Assembly: GCA_949128115.1 (NCBI GenBank)
Contig: OX421968.1
Span: forward strand, 28,194,377 to 28,258,376
Reading direction: 5' to 3'
Length of the DNA: 64,000 nucleotides
From: Anaspis maculata
Lineage: Eukaryota; Arthropoda; Insecta; Coleoptera; Scraptiidae
Shown: one piece after another, positions 54,628-64,000 of the stretch
Layout of the letters: every line of letters starts with the position of its first letter
Position numbering within the stretch: the first letter of the stretch is position 1
Made by a program: the position numbers and the translations under genes
Notes under the pieces: model-generated
The model's database searches: none
What the model was told of the DNA's origin: nothing
What the model saw: only the letters and a program-made list of their open reading frames with translations

Positions 54628-54916
54628 TCAGCAGCAGCAGCCTCAACCTCAGAAACCCGTTTTCTCGAGCGTTCCGATCGAAGTGGATGGTGAAAAGGTC
54701 GAGTCTATCGAAGATGGACAAGATGTAACGATGGCTCCACCACAGGTCACAAGTTCCGATGAGAAATTCCCTCTATCTTTGGCTACAGCACTGTTCTCAT
54801 TTCTCTATCACCTCGCGAGTTACGAGGCAGGCGGCGAAGCGCTGGTGTCTTGCGGCATGATGGAGTCCCTGCTTCAAGTTATCAATTGGCATGGAGTTGA
54901 ACTGGAGCACATTACC
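54406..54916 (+). CDS. HUWE1: HUWE1, coding exon 5 with a poly-Q insertion
   Basis: After a 51-bp intron the exon continues KPGSRLNNIIDVTGASQYHG, FLPLLVRNCI, then a low-complexity insertion. It resumes with [35 protein letters not shown] and ends EHIT|GTAAGT, phase 0. Human HUWE1 has [23 protein letters not shown] and [29 protein letters not shown] with only a short linker between. The roughly 75-residue linker with poly-Q is therefore lineage-specific. With exon 4 it makes 261 codons. The next expected exon (family sequence begins FVTRAVRVVD) was not found up to 64000. Confidence 0.95.
54563..54640 (+). repeat. Coding CAA/CAG repeat (21 Gln, His, 4 Gln)
   Basis: The tract consists of one CAG then twenty CAA codons, a CAT, and four CAG codons, inside HUWE1 exon 5. 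The nearly pure CAA run is prone to length change. It lies in a non-conserved linker between two conserved DUF908 blocks. Confidence 0.95.
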
Positions 54917-55029
54917 GTAAGTTCGTTTTCTTTTATCTGAATTGCAATAGATTCCTTAGCAACATCATTGAGTAAAACTACTGTGGATTTTTTAATTAGA
55001 TCAGGAACATTCAACCAACTACCAACATA

Positions 55030-56066
55030 CAGTGCGCGACTAAAGTTTGGAATAATGAATTTTTCTTTTTCCCTGTCCAAAATATAGATAAACGCTTGAA
55101 GAGGTTGAATTGATTTTTTTCCAAAGAAACATTTTTTATTATTTTTATTTTTCACCCCTCCCTGTTTCAAGCGGTGACGCCATCGACTTTTTTTTAAATA
55201 GCAACCCCTTTTTTCTCCTAAATTTGGATAGACTATGACTGCGTTTCTATCGCAGCTTTGGATCCGATCGAAACTCTATCCGATCGGGTCGATCCGCTCC
55301 AAACTGCCGATATAAACGGTCAGGATTGAAATTTCAATCAGATCGAGCAGTTCAAGTCGGTCCGGTGCTTTAGGCGGCTTGACTTGAGTCGAGCGGATCG
55401 AGGCTTGCATCCGCTCGAATTTTACCCGATGTAAACAGGATCAGATCGAAGTGACAGATGACCAAGTTGTAAACAAAGCGTAATTTTCACGAAATCAAGG
55501 GATGCCTTCCAGTAATTGTAAACAAATTACACCAAGAAAATTCAAAATTTGTACCCTTTTCGGTCTGGCGCAGTTTGATTCGTTTTAAACCATCGTTGTT
55601 GTCTCTCGTCAATTCTAACCTTATTCTAAAGGAGTAAAACAGGATTAAGTGAAGCGGATCGAGCGTGCGACGATAAAAACGCGCTTGACTGAAACCACTC
55701 TGGATCCGATCGAAACTCAAGCGGATCGAAAGTTGCGATAGAAACGCAGTCTATGAAATTTTGATTTCAACAATATGCATATGTATGCCACTTGGGTCAG
55801 TATTTTTGGACACACTAATCCTCACTCTAGAAAAGAGATGTCCACCAAGATTTGACTAGGGAAATGCGCAGTAGGTTCGGTCGATCCTTTCTTTCGCATT
55901 AAGTACGATCATTCGTCTCACTCTTCAGTTTAGCGAAGATTATTCTTGTATGTTGTGTTGCCTATTATTATGCTCCAAGCTTCATCGAAATTCGTTCGAC
56001 CAGTCCAAAGGTTCTCGATATTTCGAACAGGAAAGGAACATTATTCCAAACTTCCGACGCGCACTG
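55030..56066. mobile_element. TA-flanked element with CAGTGCGCG ends
   Basis: CAGTGCGCGACTAAAGTTTG at the left faces CAAACTTCCGACGCGCACTG at the right (continuing through GAATAAT). TA lies at 55028-55029 and 56067-56068. The ends resemble Tc1-like termini. The interior includes the segment 55822-55993 shared with 41622-41810 and a nested element (55237-55751). A CACACACACACA run follows at 56076. No intact transposase. Confidence 0.82.
55237..55751. mobile_element. GATCGAAAC-rich element with 3-bp duplication
   Basis: GACTGCGTTTCTATCGCAGC at the left faces GTTGCGATAGAAACGCAGTC at the right, with TAT duplicated (55234-55236, 55752-55754). The subterminal regions are rich in GATCCGATCGAAAC and GCGGATCGA words in both orientations. 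A 3-bp duplication suggests PIF/Harbinger. It lies inside 55030-56066. Confidence 0.82.
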
Positions 56067-56567
56067 TATACAACACACACACACACAGACCAGAAAGCAA
56101 CTAATAATCAATATCCCATTCCAAGCTTATAGCTTATAGGAAAAGCTGAAGCATTTAAAATTGAAAAAAACTATACTGAGCTTGAAATAAATTTATAAGC
56201 AACGAGACGGAGGCATGCAAGGCGCACGAATAAAAGAAACATCAGATGCTTCTGGTGAGACATTACAATTGCACTGACGAGCTCTGAAAAGGGCGAAACG
56301 TACGTTCGTGTCTTCAATCATGTAGGGAATACCAGTAGCCAATATCCCTCAGTCTCCCATTCTAATCGCACATGTTTTGTTTTTCAAGTTTAACCCAAGA
56401 AAATCCTACGAGAAAGAGAAAACTCCTAACCTAACTCCTGAGTTCCTTCGTCGCCATCTTTTATTGCGTAAGCTAAGCGAAACAAGGGTAGGTTTGTTTA
56501 TTTCAACCTTTAGTTCAGTCATTTTGGGTCGAAAATCAACCAAAAGCTAGAAGTTGTTTGTCATGTA

Positions 56568-57168
56568 AACAAATCAAAGATTGAAGTGGTCCACCCCAAA
56601 AACTCGCTCAGGTTCAAATGAGGATATCGTGACGAAAAATAAACCGATTTAAAAAATATGGTGTTAGTGACTCAACCTATCAAGTGTGTTATATATTTAT
56701 AATCACGATGAAAAGCGGAATCGATTCCCATATCAAAATACAGGGTGTTCGATTTGAGAAAAATTTTCGATATTGCACCCTGTAAACGATATACCACAAA
56801 AAAAATTTGTCAACGGATTCATAGTCCACGCGAACACCCTGTACAAAAAATTGAAGGCGGTAAAATGTCAGAAACCGTTTCAAGATATTGCGGCGAGGTT
56901 CTCAAAAATATAATCGGGAAAAATCTAATATTGTTTTTAAAAAAGTTACACACGCTAAAAATGAACCACTTTTCACTCCTACTTTTGTCACCCTGTATAT
57001 AATACAGTATATCAGCAAACACGATATCCAAATATGAAACTTGCAGTCAGAAGGACGCTTGAATAATTAATACCATCTTTTTTTCAAATCGGTCCATTTT
57101 TCGTTACGATATCCTCATTTGAACCTGAGCGAGTTTTTGGGGTGGACCACTTCAATCTTTGACCTGTT
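56568..57168. mobile_element. Short sibling of the 33144-35030 element
   Basis: AACAAATCAAAGATTGAAGT and GTCAAAGATTGAAGTGGTCC (complement of the right end) form long inverted ends next to TA. The interior matches parts of 34000-34390. At 57002-57015 it reads straight through where the long copy has the solo LTR. Confidence 0.85.
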
Positions 57169-57187
57169 TAGAAAAAATACCATAATA

Positions 57188-58288
57188 GTGGAGCGAAATC
57201 GGCCTGAAAAGTCGTCGTTTTTTTTTTTGACGGTATAACAGCACCAAACCTTATAGGTCATATAGAGAATCGAATTCCACGTATGTATGGTCATTTTGGG
57301 AATGATCTTGTGGTAGGGACCTTTTTTATGGGCAAAAAACCTCAAAAATTGAAAATGAGCAGTTCAGCATTCACAACGTTATATTTCTGGATCCAGTTGA
57401 GCTATCGGTCTGTTCTTTTTTTTAAATAAAAGTACTTGGAAAAACCTTTCCAATGGTACATCACTGACTAAAGATAATTGTTCACGAACGTGTTTATAGA
57501 ACAATAAACATTATATTGACCAAAAATGCAGTCCCTTTTTGACCATGCGGCGAACTTCTTTCCTCGTAGGAATTTTCAGGTACAACCTGCGAGGAAAATG
57601 AAGCCAAAATATGAGAGAAAATTTTAAAGGAAGTTTCATTGATCTAAGCTGTATAGTTTGTCAGTTATGAATTTTTTTCTGGCGGATTGAGTTAGAACGT
57701 CGCCCGGCGTGTGCTTGCATACAGTAAATCGCCGCATAACAAACAGCTAGTGACGGGAGCCGTGCCGCGCTCACTGTTCGTTTGCGGCGATTTACTGTAT
57801 GCAAGCACACGCCGGGCGACGTTCCAACTCAATGCGCCAGAAAAAAATTCATAACTGACAAACTATACGGCCTAGATCAATGAAACTCCCTTTAAAATTT
57901 TCTCTCATATTTTGGCTTCATTTTCCTCGCAGGTTGTACCTGAAAAATCCTACGAAGAAAGAAGTTCTCCGCATGGTCTAAACACGTTCATGAACAATTA
58001 TCTTTAGTCAGTGATGTACCATTGGAAAGGTTTTTCCATGTACTTTTATTTAAAAAAAAGAACAGACCGATAGCTCAACTGGATCCAGAAATATAACGTT
58101 GTGAATGCTGAACTGCTCATTTTCAATTTTTGAGGTTTTTTGCCCATAAATAAGGTCCCTACCACAAGATCATCCCCAAAATGACCATACATACGTGGAA
58201 TTTGATTCTCTATAAGACCTATAAGGTTTGGTGCTGTTATACCTTCAAAAAAAAAAAACGACGACTTTTCAGGCCGATTTCGCTCCAC
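57188..58288. mobile_element. 1.1-kb almost perfect palindrome
   Basis: GTGGAGCGAAATCGGCCTGA and its exact complement lie next to TA. The arms of about 545 bp pair nearly throughout. Landmarks are CGGTATAACAGCACCAAACC, CCCTACCACAAGATCAT and GGTTGTACCTG. They meet in a GC-rich centre where GCAAGCACACGCCGGGCG occurs on both strands (57711 and 57800). The short spacer is AACAAACAGCTAGTGACGGG-like. Few arm differences suggest recent insertion or ongoing arm homogenisation. Confidence 0.9.
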
Positions 58289-59003
58289 TATAATAGAAGT
58301 CTCGGAAATTCTCGTTCCATGGAAAAAAATTGTGGAGTCCTCAAAAGAGCCCTAATCTTGGACATTCTTGGTTTTCTTTAGATAACTCTGTAAGTATTGC
58401 TTCTATGACAAAAATACCTATACATGTATAAGATTGTACCAAGATAAATTACCTATGATATGCCCTCACGGGCGTGAGGCTGGGTAACACACTTGAAACT
58501 TGGGATAATACGGACTTGTCTCTTATTTTTTATTACAAAAAAAAACTGACAGTTCCGGTAAAATGTGTTATACAAGCCAAAATAAAGGCCGTCCCACCTG
58601 CACAGGTGTCCTGAAGTAAAAAATGGGTTTCACAAAAAATGTAGAAAAAGAAGTGTCGATAAGATCTTGTAGCAGAAGGACGGAGGAACACAAAAATGTA
58701 TTTAGCGAAATCATGGCTGGTCATTAACGAAATTTATTCAATTTTTAATGATTTTATTAACAAATTTCTGGATGAAAATACAACAACAGCTTTCTTTAAA
58801 TTATTAAGGTAGTCAGGATCGTCAAAGCTGTCATTTTATATCTATTCCAATATTTGAAGAATTCTCTTTGAATAGATTCACCAGTTTATTCTGACCATAG
58901 ACCTAGTCCGTCGTTACTGAAGAATCTTAGTGTCTCTCGTAACGATGATGGATGGGCACATGGATTTTCAAAGTTTCAGATACGCCCGTCGTTGCTTCAA
59001 CAC
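58289..59003. other. HUWE1 intron, unassigned segment
   Basis: No gene or bounded element is recognised. GATATGCCCTCACGGGCGTGAG near 58457 is paralleled by GTATGCCTTCACGTGCGTGAG near 62793, hinting at an old duplication around the hAT element. Confidence 0.45.
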
Positions 59004-59125
59004 GCTCGATACCAAGTTGCAGGCGCAAAAGTTAGGACGGCGTAACTTGCCAAATAGAGCGGTCTGATTGGCCGTTGCTATAGTAACCGCACTTACGGCG
59101 GTCTCAGCCCCAACTTGGTATCGAG
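59004..59125. mobile_element. 122-bp hairpin MITE
   Basis: GCTCGATACCAAGTTG at the left and its exact complement at the right enclose a C/G-richer loop. No target duplication is clear. Confidence 0.6.
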
Positions 59126-59130
59126 CCGTT

Positions 59131-59411
59131 AGATAGCATATCGTCGCCGAAAATGCAAGACCTCGTGTATGCATTTCACCAAATTTTACAGGAGAGTCAA
59201 AAAACTGATTATAATATGTAATAGTAATAACAGTGATAATAATAATATTAATAATAGTAGTTTATTGTGAACTCATCGAAAGTTATACTCTTGTCAAGTG
59301 AAGGAGGAACACAAGGTTGGAACAAAAACATACTATCAGTTTTTTGACTCTCGTGTAAAATTTGGTGAAATGCATATACGAGGTCTTGCATTTTCGGCGA
59401 CGATATCTAGG
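59131..59411. repeat. Inverted repeat around an AAT-rich spacer
   Basis: About 90 bp at 59131-59221 (CATATCGTCGCCGAAAATGC, GACCTCGTGTATGCATTTC, GAGTCAAAAAACTGAT) are repeated inverted at 59320-59411. The spacer holds TAATAATAATATTAATAATAG. This is probably another foldback. Confidence 0.65.
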
Positions 59412-59501
59412 TTTGTTCCATATCCCAAGGAAAAAGAAAACCTTCCCAGTCGTGAAACATTTTTCCACTACTTTATTTATAACTTTGAAGCGGATGAGGG
59501 T
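59412..59501 (+). other. Open frame interrupted by a hAT element
   Basis: The frame reads FVPYPKEKENLPSRETFF and then HYFIYNFEADEG up to the hAT insertion point. If the element and one duplication copy (59502-62278) are skipped, the frame stays open for 31 further codons, to a TAG at 62372. The combined peptide matches nothing I know. CTAG|GTTTG at 59411 could be an acceptor. It may be a mobile-element fragment or a chance frame; it is not HUWE1. Confidence 0.25.
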
Positions 59502-62270
59502 TAGTGTGGTCCAAAAAAAATCGTTTTTCTATTTTTGATCGGGCCACCCTCCACTTTTGTTACACATACCCATAGTGATTTCCTGGTGAAATTTCAATTC
59601 TCTACCATGACAGGAAGGGGGTGCTCATCAACCCTCTAATTTTGAAAATTCTAGATTTATTCGTAAAAGTCTGTGGCATCCAGATTCATCAAAAACACGA
59701 ATGAATATGTCAGTAATAATCTATTTAGCACAATTTGAGAATTATATAAAAGAAAAATCAGATGAGAGTGAAATAATGATCGTTGAACTAATAGTGACAC
59801 CTACCAAAAAAGCGGAAATGTTTCGCGGTATGACTTGTTGATGTTGAAGCTGGATGTCACAAAGTAAGGCCCAGTGTTTTCATCTCTGGTCAACTTTAAC
59901 CAAAAGGTCAATGTCATAATTGTCATATCAACATTGCTGGAACATTGGTGTCTTTGGTAATTAACCTCAAGTTGACCTGTGGATAGAGTTATCCTAGGAC
60001 GGAAATACTGAGTCTAAAAATAATTTTTCAATCCTAAGGACTGCGGAAACCTCAAGATATTTCACCTTTGGAAGAACATTAAACATGTTACTGATTTTGA
60101 ATATCAGTGTCTACTTCCTAAGACATTTCTTCTGAATATGGATCAACATATCCATGATTACCTTCAAGGCAAAGACTGAGTTAGGTACCTATAAATTTAC
60201 GGGTGGTAAAGGGTACTACTAAAAGGGGTGTCAAATTGTTCGAGAAATACAACTAACTACTGATCAATGACAAGAATGAAAAGATAGTTTTATTGCGTAT
60301 GGTAGACCAATTGGAAAATGGTGCCTATTTGGACGACCAAAAATGTTTAATCAGCGTAGTCTAAAGCAAAATCATACCATGTTAGTTGAACATTATAATT
60401 CCGCTTCATTTTAATTTTTCTTTTACATAATTTTCCACTTAGGTACACCAAACGAACAATAATTCATATATTATTTCGTATTTTCTTGAATCTGGATGCT
60501 AAAAACTCCTAAGAATAAATCTGGGATATTCAAATTTTGAGGGTTGATGAGCACCCCCTTCCTGCCATGGTAGAGAATTGAAATTTCACCAGGAAATCAC
60601 TATGGGTATTGTACCGCTCACCCCCCTTTTTGACCCATCTACGTTGTGTATTTTAACCCTTTGTTTCCCGTGAATTAGTTCACCCTTTTTTTTTGTTGAC
60701 AAACCTTGGTTCTACCTACGAGAGGACCAAATTAATCTATTTCCTACATAGAAACAAACAATTCAAATCACAAGTACCTTTATTTTATTTGATTAAATTT
60801 GAACAAACATAAGCCTTTTGCTTTTACTGAATCTCATTGTCTGATTCTTTATTTCACTGCTTAATTAAACTAGATTTGTAACCAATACAATTTAATTTCT
60901 GAAATACGTCATTGCCTTCTTTAGCAATAGTTTACACAATTTTAATTATATTCCAAACAGCATGGCAAATTCATTATTTGTGGAGTTCCCCTGTTAAAGG
61001 GTTATTAATCGAAAGAGTTAAATTGGAATGTTTATAACTGCAATAATTCCCAGTTTTTGTCGGTTCCCAATTATTGTCATAATGTCATCAGTTTAATACC
61101 ATACGCTTCAACTCGAAATTTAGTTGATGGTTTATTTACAGGTATGATGGGCATGAATTAACCCTTTGGGTCTTTGTTTGGTAAAGTCCTTTCAATAGAC
61201 TTTTCGGAGAGAACTTTCTTTTAGATCAGGGATCAGGTAACTTCAAATGACTTGGCTTTTCAGATTTTGTGTGGGGGATTTCTCACGCTTTGCATTTCCT
61301 AATTTCCGCAATTTTCCGCTCTTATTTTCTACCGCTTCGCGATGGTTGCAGCCAGGTGCCAGAGATTGATTGCCACGAATATCTTTTCAGACGATTCGGG
61401 TTAACTCTGTCCTGTCGTTAACTGCCTGTTGATTAACCCTTTGGGTCAGGTAATTGTTGCTTTGGCTTAGCCTTAGTTCATGGTGACATCTCACCCGGTT
61501 CTTTGTAAAGATAGCGTCAGTTTAGTAGGCTCCGGACATCACTTGGAGTTTGCTGGTTCGTTCCGCAATGCCGCACCTGACTTAAACCCTTTCTTATTCG
61601 CGTCTAACTCTCACTTCTAATTCTTCTGAACTTATAATTTTAACGCACTGACTAAAGCTTATATTTGAAAGGGTTAACCCCATAGAGAAGAAAAGCCACG
61701 TCAACTTGAAGCACCTTCACAGGTGGGAAAGCCCAGGTAATTTACTTCTTGAAATTCGATTAAATCTGACATTACAACTGTACTTGGGTTCCAACAGCTG
61801 AACATTCATAATAAAGATTGTACCCCAGTTAATTGAAGTACGACTTTGATTTCACAATGATCTTTGCTAATAGACTTCTGAACACCTGCTACCTCAATTT
61901 AGGGTCAAATAAATCAAATCAGTGATTACTTGCCTTTCTAACTTCAACGATCGATCACACTCAAAGTCACAATCACCAAACCATAAACAGCTTGATCAAC
62001 AAATAATATAACAATAATAGCAGGAGCGCAAAGCAAGGTGTCTTCACTGCGCCACATTCGCATACCAAAAACCCCTGCGTCCTTTTCTCGGCTCCCTCAA
62101 GCCATGCATCTTTCCCCTCCTACTCTCTGAATTCCACCAGCTGCAGCTACGCTCTTATGCTTAAGTCAACTATTTCAATTTTAGGCTAGGCCGATCACCA
62201 CAGTATGTGTAACAAAAATGGAGGGTGGCCCCATCAAAAATTGAAAATCAATTTTTTTTGGACCACACTA
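59502..62270. mobile_element. hAT-type element, 2.77 kb, with a solo LTR inside
   Basis: The 19-bp perfect ends TAGTGTGGTCCAAAAAAAA are flanked by an exact 8-bp duplication ATGAGGGT (59494-59501, 62271-62278). TAGTG agrees with the YARNG start of many hATs. The arms pair inward through CCACCCTCCA, TTGTTACACATACC, AGAGAATTGAAATTTCACC and GGGTTGATGAGCACCCCC. The right arm is split by the LTR block 60610-62202. No transposase is visible. Confidence 0.9.
60610..62202. mobile_element. Probable solo LTR, 1.59 kb
   Basis: The block starts TGTACCGCTC and ends GATCACCACA and is flanked by a 4-bp duplication GTAT (60606-60609, 62203-62206). The opposite arm of the hAT palindrome reads continuously through this point (near 59560), which confirms that it is an insertion. 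TGT...ACA ends and the 4-bp duplication suit an LTR. The length is large for an LTR but acceptable, and no repeated ends or gag/pol genes are seen inside. Confidence 0.72.
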
Positions 62271-62390
62271 ATGAGGGTCCTTGTAAAATTCAAGTCGAAA
62301 AACGCCGAAACACGCTCCCGCAGTTCCTTGCGATAGTCCTCCTTGTATGTTCGAATCAAATTCTATTCAAATAGAAATTATCACAAAACA

Positions 62391-63007
62391 TTAAAAACTG
62401 AGCAGAAATAAATAATTTTCATACGTATTTTTGAAGCGACAAACTCTTCATCTTTGCATTCTTGAAAACGAGAATGTTTTACAAGGTTGCCGTTTTCCCT
62501 ATTCCAAGGAACTTGTGGAGGGCTGCCAAATTTCTACTCGCGTTATTTCTCACAATTTTAGGCAACCGAAAGTGCGTTAATCTATTAAAAGTTTCAAAGA
62601 TACTCAGATCTAGGTGCTCGCGTTGCAAATTGCTTGCAACAATGTGTCTAACTAGTCATAATCCGAAAGTAAAAACTGATCTATCAGCTTTTCCAAACAC
62701 GTAGATATAAATACATCAAGAAATATTACATGTTTAGTGACACTAGATTTCCTTAAGTGTAACTCTGCCGTTTATTCCTAAAAACAAGTGAGTATGCCTT
62801 CACGTGCGTGAGTCTCAGTAGCGCATTTTCTTGAAGAGGCATATTATGAATGTAAAGAAATTTGGTTGAAGGAGAAACATCATTCTTTGCCCACTCTCTT
62901 CAATCGAAACTCATTGTGATTTTTTGTTATCAGAATGGGGTACTTGTCAATGAAAAAGATTTTAATGAAAATTCTTTCAATCATCAAAGTCTTTGGGTTT
63001 GTGTTTT
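62391..63007. other. Gene-free stretch before the satellite
   Basis: No conserved coding region, RNA or bounded element is seen. Confidence 0.45.
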
Positions 63008-64000
63008 TTATTTATCTTTTACTTTAAGGGCAGCGTTTGGGGGCGGCAGCATTCGGCAAAGTAACTGTTGTACAGTTTGAGTTGGGAGTTTCTAAATGCT
63101 TAAGGAAATATGACAATCAGTGAAAATTGTGAAAGTTGTTTTTTTTTTGTTTGGGGGGCGGGAGCTGAAGGCGGCGGTTAATCAAAAGTGGCTTATCTTT
63201 TTCCATTTTTAGTAAGCTATCTATATAGCGAAAGAATTAGATCGCTATGTCTTCAGGTTCATGTTTTACATTTATCTCTCACTTTGGGGGCGGCGTGTGG
63301 GAGCGGCAGAGTTTGGCAAAGAAATTCTGGCACAGTTTGAGTCAAGAGTTTCTGAATGTTCGAGATAACATTATCAGCTGAATCAGTGAAAATTGTTGAA
63401 AGTCGCACTTTTTTTCTTTTGGGGGCGGAAGCTGGGGGCGGCGCCATATCAAAAGTAGCCTATCCTTTACCATTTTCAGTCAGCTATCCATATAGCGAAA
63501 AACTTTGATCGCTATGTCTTCGGGTTTATGTTTTTCATTTATCTCTTACTTTGAGGGCGGCGTGTGGGAGCGGTAGCGTTCGGCTAGGCAAATGTTGCAC
63601 AATTTGAGTTGGTAGTTTCTAAATGTTCGAGAGAACATCTCAATCAGTAAAATTGTGAAAGTTGCACTATTTGTCGTTTGGGGGCGGAATCTGGGGGCGG
63701 CGACTAACCAAAAGTAGCCTATCCTTCTCCATTTTCAGTCAGCTGTTCATATATCGAAAGAATTAGATCGCTATGGCTTCGGGTTTATGTTTTTCATTTT
63801 AAAGTGATTGGGGGCGGTTTTTATCAATTTTTTCATATCGGCGGCGCATATTGGAGGCGGAATGTTTCTGGGCTTACGTTTATAAGTGGCAACTATGTAT
63901 TATTCATAAAATGAGAACACCAGAGCAGTAGGTCTGGGAGAAATTGCAATATCATGTTATTTCATCATTGTCGGGGGCGGTTTTCTCTATGTTGGCGGCG
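63008..64000. repeat. GGGGGCGGC-rich satellite, ~265-bp period
   Basis: At least four diverged units start near 63008, 63269, 63537 and 63790. Each has CATTTATCT-TACTTT, GGGGGCGGCG-GTGGGAGCGG, an ACAGTTTGAGT region, GTGAAAGTTG, a second GGGGGCGG-GCTG box and CAGTCAGCTAT-ATATAGCGAAAG. The array continues past the window edge. It is non-coding; the G-rich boxes recur about twice per unit. Confidence 0.88.

Noticed and set aside
62462..62704. 80-codon frame as the next HUWE1 exon
   Set aside because: It lacks the expected FVTRAVRVVD-like residues and suitable splice sites.
1..64000. CRISPR arrays, tRNA or rRNA genes, prokaryotic operons
   Set aside because: No regularly spaced repeats with unique spacers, no cloverleaf or rRNA signatures, and the genes have eukaryotic introns.

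Overview
The window looks like a repeat-dense arthropod nuclear genome, most likely an insect. It is AT-rich, has spliced genes with GT-AG introns, carries many TA-flanked DNA transposons and has frequent GGTACCTA-type motifs. Such motifs recall sternorrhynchan Hemiptera, but the species and order are inference only. I see no rRNA, tRNA, CRISPR or prokaryotic operon.

Two host genes are supported, in head-to-head orientation. A Hook microtubule-adaptor gene lies on the minus strand. Its coding exon 1 is at 28828-29218 (a second possible start is at 29170) and its exon 2 is at 21676-23195. The splice phases join exactly. The 5' end of a giant HECT ubiquitin ligase gene, HUWE1, lies on the plus strand. 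Its coding exons are 39097-39360, 46189-46428, 53767-54018, 54083-54354 and 54406-54916, together 513 codons covering the N-terminal and DUF908 region. The rest of HUWE1 must lie beyond 64000. Two HUWE1 introns are only 64 and 51 bp, while three are 6.8, 7.3 and more than 9 kb and are filled with transposons.

Almost everything else is mobile DNA, much of it nested. From 1 to 7.8 kb there are degraded TE coding remnants, a 1.5-kb foldback and three hAT elements, one inside another. From 7.8 to 21.3 kb lies a 13.5-kb inverted repeat. Its right arm is about 3.7 kb longer than its left because four insertions landed in it, and the left arm preserves the empty sites. From 29.6 to 37.7 kb an 8.1-kb composite separates the two genes. 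It contains a hAT with a LINE remnant, a palindromic element with a solo LTR, and a Harbinger-like element with another element inside it. The large introns of both genes hold palindromic elements, most with TA target duplications and CAGGGTG-like ends. One of these (39914-43768) has five nested layers. The right edge (63008-64000) is a GGGGGCGGC-rich satellite of about 265 bp period that runs off the window.

The common theme is near-complete palindromy. Most of these elements are inverted repeats over nearly their whole length rather than only at their ends. Many sit in introns, so transcription would give long hairpin RNAs. The exciting candidates here are therefore architectural (matryoshka palindromes, filled and empty-site pairs, a possible split bidirectional promoter) rather than a new protein system. 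Element boundaries come from reading target-site duplications and terminal repeats by eye. Superfamily names rest on duplication length and terminal motifs, not on database matches.
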